DNA of 64,000 nt, taken from the NCBI RefSeq assembly GCF_900112575.1, contig NZ_FOMH01000002.1, forward strand, positions 555,667-619,666, in the 5' to 3' direction. A program made the translations under genes and the position numbers. The notes beneath the pieces are model-generated. The model made no database searches. It saw only the letters and a list, made by a program, of their open reading frames with translations, and was not told where the DNA came from. Position 1 is the stretch's first letter. The number at the start of each line of letters is the position of its first letter. This DNA is from Flavobacterium phragmitis. Its GTDB lineage: Bacteria; Bacteroidota; Bacteroidia; Flavobacteriales; Flavobacteriaceae. Shown in pieces: positions 62,021 through 64,000 of this stretch.

Positions 62021-62119
62021 ATGGAAAAGTTAAGCGAAATAGTATTAAAAAATGGTGTATACGTTTACTCGAACCTATATAAATGTTTTGAATACACAAG
62101 AGTATTTTTAGGTGTCTAA
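62021..62119 (+). CDS. Possible 32-residue peptide
   Basis: An ATG at 62021 opens a 32-codon frame (MEKLSEIVLKNGVYVYSNLY, then KCFEYTRVFLGV) ending with TAA at 62117. It lies in the gap after the stress cluster, and a strong hairpin follows at 62183. No homologue is known to me; chance is a serious alternative. Confidence 0.2.
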   Translation: MEKLSEIVLKNGVYVYSNLYKCFEYTRVFLGV

Positions 62120-62182
62120 CTTTCATTATACGCTTTTGGGGGAAGCGGTTAATGAAGATTTGACCTTCACTATATATTTTTA

Positions 62183-62226
62183 AAAAAAGGCCAAATATAC
62201 TTTGAGTATAATTGGCCTTTTTTTTA
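62183..62226. terminator. Terminator after the stress cluster
   Basis: AAAGGCCAA-A-TATAC TTTGA GTATA-A-TTGGCCTTT with T8 to the right and A7 to the left, usable in both directions. Confidence 0.85.
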
Positions 62227-62312
62227 GTAACAAAGTAACAAAGGTTCAAAGTGACAAAGGTTCAAAGTGACAATAGGTTTTAAAAAACTTTGTTACTTTG
62301 CAACTTAGCATC
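62224..62312. repeat. GGTTCAAAG hairpin, long copy
   Basis: Left: AAAGTAACAAAGGTTCAAAG, then GTGACAAAGGTTCAAAGTGAC; right: AAAACTTTGTTACTTTGCAAC. The same words as 11609 and 51296. Confidence 0.65.
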
Positions 62313-62313
62313 T

Positions 62314-63645
62314 CTAATTATAATTTTGATAAATCGGTAATTTCAATCCAACATATACGTTCGCACCTTTTGAGTTGTTTGAAAACAGGTTTGAAACCAA
62401 AGTTCCAGAACCAACAAAAATTGGACCTGCTCTAAAACCAGTTCCAATCTGAGTTCCGCTGTATTCCATATAGGTTACTGGAAGATAAAAACTAAATTGT
62501 CTTGTCTCATATCTTGGCGTAAATGTAACCGAATTAGCAATTGTAGTTCCGTTGACTTTATTTGCATTCACTAAACTGAAATCACAGCTTAAATTCAGGT
62601 AAAATCTATTGTCGATATTCCAGTCAAAATTCGTGTGCAATGCTGTTGGCAAATTAGCTTTGACTGCTTTTCTTGATGATGTTTTAATATAATTTTGATC
62701 AAAAAACTCGAAAATGTCTTCGGCATCATCAATATCCTGCTGGGTTACTCTTCCATTTAAGTTATATGTGTTTTCTGTAATATTATTATAGTTCAAACTT
62801 CCGATATCCGTTACCGAAGCTGCTGCTTTAAACTTATAACGGTTTCCAATACAAGTATGGCAATTCGTGCGGTATTCATACGTAAAACCTAAATCTACGC
62901 CTACTCCAGCCGAAGACGGATCGAATTTCATCTTCTCTCCATTTTCATAATCATAACTTGCAGCGGTTCTTAAAGTTCCTGTAGAATAATACTCGCTCAA
63001 CGCCGGATTAACAGCGTTTTTATTAAATGCGACACTAATATCACTTCCGTTGATGTAACCGTTTGCACCTGCCATTAAGTATTTTAAAGTGATTCCACCT
63101 TTTACAAAATGATCGTCGCGGTCTAACAATACAGTTCCGTAAGAAGCGCCAATTTCTGCCCACGAATTCGTAACTCCGTTTGGATTACCACCAGTAATCA
63201 TAAAGCTGTTTGAGGCATCAATATCTTTATTCACCTCATCGATTAATTCCCCGTTTACATTCACCATATTGGTGATGCTACGCACACGCGAAAAAAGCGC
63301 AATACTGTGTACAGGTGTAATGTTAAGCGTAAACGAAGGTCCTAGAATATCCAGGTTTAGGTTTCCTCTGTTATTGCTTTTGAAGTTTTTGCTTGCATCA
63401 ACGTCTAAATCATAATTTCCGTCCAAAGCGTCTAAAACGTTTATTCCGTATAAATCGTTTTGTCCAGTTCCGCTCATAGAAAAAATCGTAACATCCGATC
63501 TGTACTTAGAATCTACAACAGCAGACGGATTAAACAATACGCCTTGAATTCCGGCATAATTGTCGTCCCGAAAACCAAAATAAGACTGTGATCGCGCATA
63601 AAAAAAGCTTCCAAAGAAGCAACAGAAAAGTAAAGTTTTCTTCAT
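62314..63645 (-). CDS. DUF5723-like outer-membrane beta-barrel protein
   Basis: A 443-aa exported protein. The signal peptide ends YARSQ (residue about 19). The mature start YAGIQGVLFNPSAVVDSKYRSDVTIFS fits the DUF5723 family, a Bacteroidetes beta barrel related to the PorP/SprF/FadL type of protein. Strand-rich features follow (GPSFTLNITPVHSIALFSRVR; FYLNLSCDFSL) and the C-terminus is GANVYVGLKLPIYQNYN. There are paired Cys in NCHTCIGN (about residue 264). T9SS-associated SprF-like function is possible but not shown. Confidence 0.75.
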   Translation of the reverse strand: MKKTLLFCCFFGSFFYARSQSYFGFRDDNYAGIQGVLFNPSAVVDSKYRSDVTIFSMSGTGQNDLYGINVLDALDGNYDLDVDASKNFKSNNRGNLNLDILGPSFTLNITPVHSIALFSRVRSITNMVNVNGELIDEVNKDIDASNSFMITGGNPNGVTNSWAEIGASYGTVLLDRDDHFVKGGITLKYLMAGANGYINGSDISVAFNKNAVNPALSEYYSTGTLRTAASYDYENGEKMKFDPSSAGVGVDLGFTYEYRTNCHTCIGNRYKFKAAASVTDIGSLNYNNITENTYNLNGRVTQQDIDDAEDIFEFFDQNYIKTSSRKAVKANLPTALHTNFDWNIDNRFYLNLSCDFSLVNANKVNGTTIANSVTFTPRYETRQFSFYLPVTYMEYSGTQIGTGFRAGPIFVGSGTLVSNLFSNNSKGANVYVGLKLPIYQNYN

Positions 63646-63694
63646 AATTAGATTTTAAGGTTGGTTGGTCTACAAATATGAAACAAAAAATGTT

Positions 63695-63736
63695 AAAAAA
63701 AAACTTCTCGAATCCATCGATTCGAGAAGTTTTTTT
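63695..63736. terminator. Terminator-like hairpin upstream of the DUF5723 gene
   Basis: AAAAACTTCTCGAATC CAT CGATTCGAGAAGTTTTT, A8 on the left and T7 on the right. It lies upstream of the gene at 63645, so on the minus strand it would end a transcript from beyond the window. Confidence 0.75.
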
Positions 63737-63737
63737 G

Positions 63738-63775
63738 AGATACTGAGCTACTAAGATGCTTAGATTCTAAGTTTT
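63738..63775. repeat. CTAAGATGCTTAG repeat
   Basis: GAGATACTGAGCTACTAAG and ATGCTTAGATTCTAAG: words shared with 10917-11005. From 63776 to 63914 only AT-rich DNA without recognised features is seen. Confidence 0.55.
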
Positions 63776-63914
63776 ACTTAAAAGCTCTTATAAATCTTAC
63801 TGCTTATATACTAGCTGTAGTATTGTCCTTAATTTAAATTTAGAAAAAAAACATTATGAATGATTTTTTCTACTTGAAAACTTTACATTAATTTTTTGAA
63901 GAAATAACTTTTTT

Positions 63915-64000
63915 TTGGAGAGGTGCAAAGGACAAAGTGACAAAGTGACAAAGGTTTGTCCTTGTTTGTCATCTTGACGAAGGAAAGATCACACTAGAAA
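63915..64000. repeat. GACAAAGTGACAAAGG and GTCATCTTGACGAAGG repeats
   Basis: GCAAAGGACAAAGTGACAAAG followed by TTTGTCATCTTGACGAAGGA and AAGATCACACTAG; the second belongs to the family at 25671 and 43293. It is cut by the window edge. Confidence 0.65.

Overview
The window is AT-rich chromosomal DNA of a Flavobacterium-type bacterium (Bacteroidota). The evidence is a gliding-motility lipoprotein (GldI), a type IX secretion (T9SS) sorting domain, a GH92 mannosidase, glutamine synthetase III, long LysM proteins, and promoters of the Bacteroidetes form (TTG at -33, TAnnTTTG at -7). There is no prophage, insertion sequence, CRISPR array, tRNA or rRNA. One gene, a nucleotidyltransferase, is cut by the left edge.

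Layout. 0-4.7 kb: a LacI-type regulator with a carbohydrate-binding protein and a T9SS-exported beta-helix protein; four near-identical palindromes in front of the regulator and the beta-helix gene suggest one small sugar regulon. 4.7-10.9 kb: guaA, two LysM proteins and an OsmC protein, all on the minus strand. 11-13.9 kb: two exported proteins of unknown function and cbpA-cbpM. 14-20 kb: RidA, a ClC transporter, then an nrnA-gldI-PPIase-PPIase run. 20-25.6 kb: EamA and DoxX-like membrane proteins, aquaporin, a sterol-desaturase-type enzyme and an M61 peptidase. 25.8-31.7 kb: hypotheticals, a GH92 mannosidase and an AIR-synthase (PurM) family protein. 32-37 kb: divergent glutamine synthetases of types III and II, then TerC. 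37-39.7 kb: a collagen-like lipoprotein, an esterase and an AraC regulator.

39.7-43.2 kb is the most unusual part. The AraC gene is followed by four tandem genes for small secreted proteins that resemble a free-standing T9SS C-terminal domain. A long conserved element lies in front of the AraC gene and of three of the four paralogues, always 44 bp from the -33 box of the paralogue promoters. I infer an autoregulated, amplified AraC regulon.

43.4-54.9 kb holds an XRE regulator, a field of REP-like palindromes, the fused B12-dependent mutase IcmF, an L,D-transpeptidase, DUF4197, purU, a tandemly duplicated 350-bp unit that may encode a 19-residue hydrophobic peptide or a small RNA, a BtuF-like receptor and pyrF. 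55.3-62 kb looks like a stress and envelope module: Dps, CsbD, an AraC/response-regulator/histidine-kinase operon, DUF4142, a beta-barrel protein, and small membrane proteins (Lmo0937-like, YtxH, holin-like). A DUF5723-like beta-barrel protein closes the window.

Intergenic DNA is unusually full of inverted repeats from several recurring families. All functional calls rest on reading the sequence; no database search was run.
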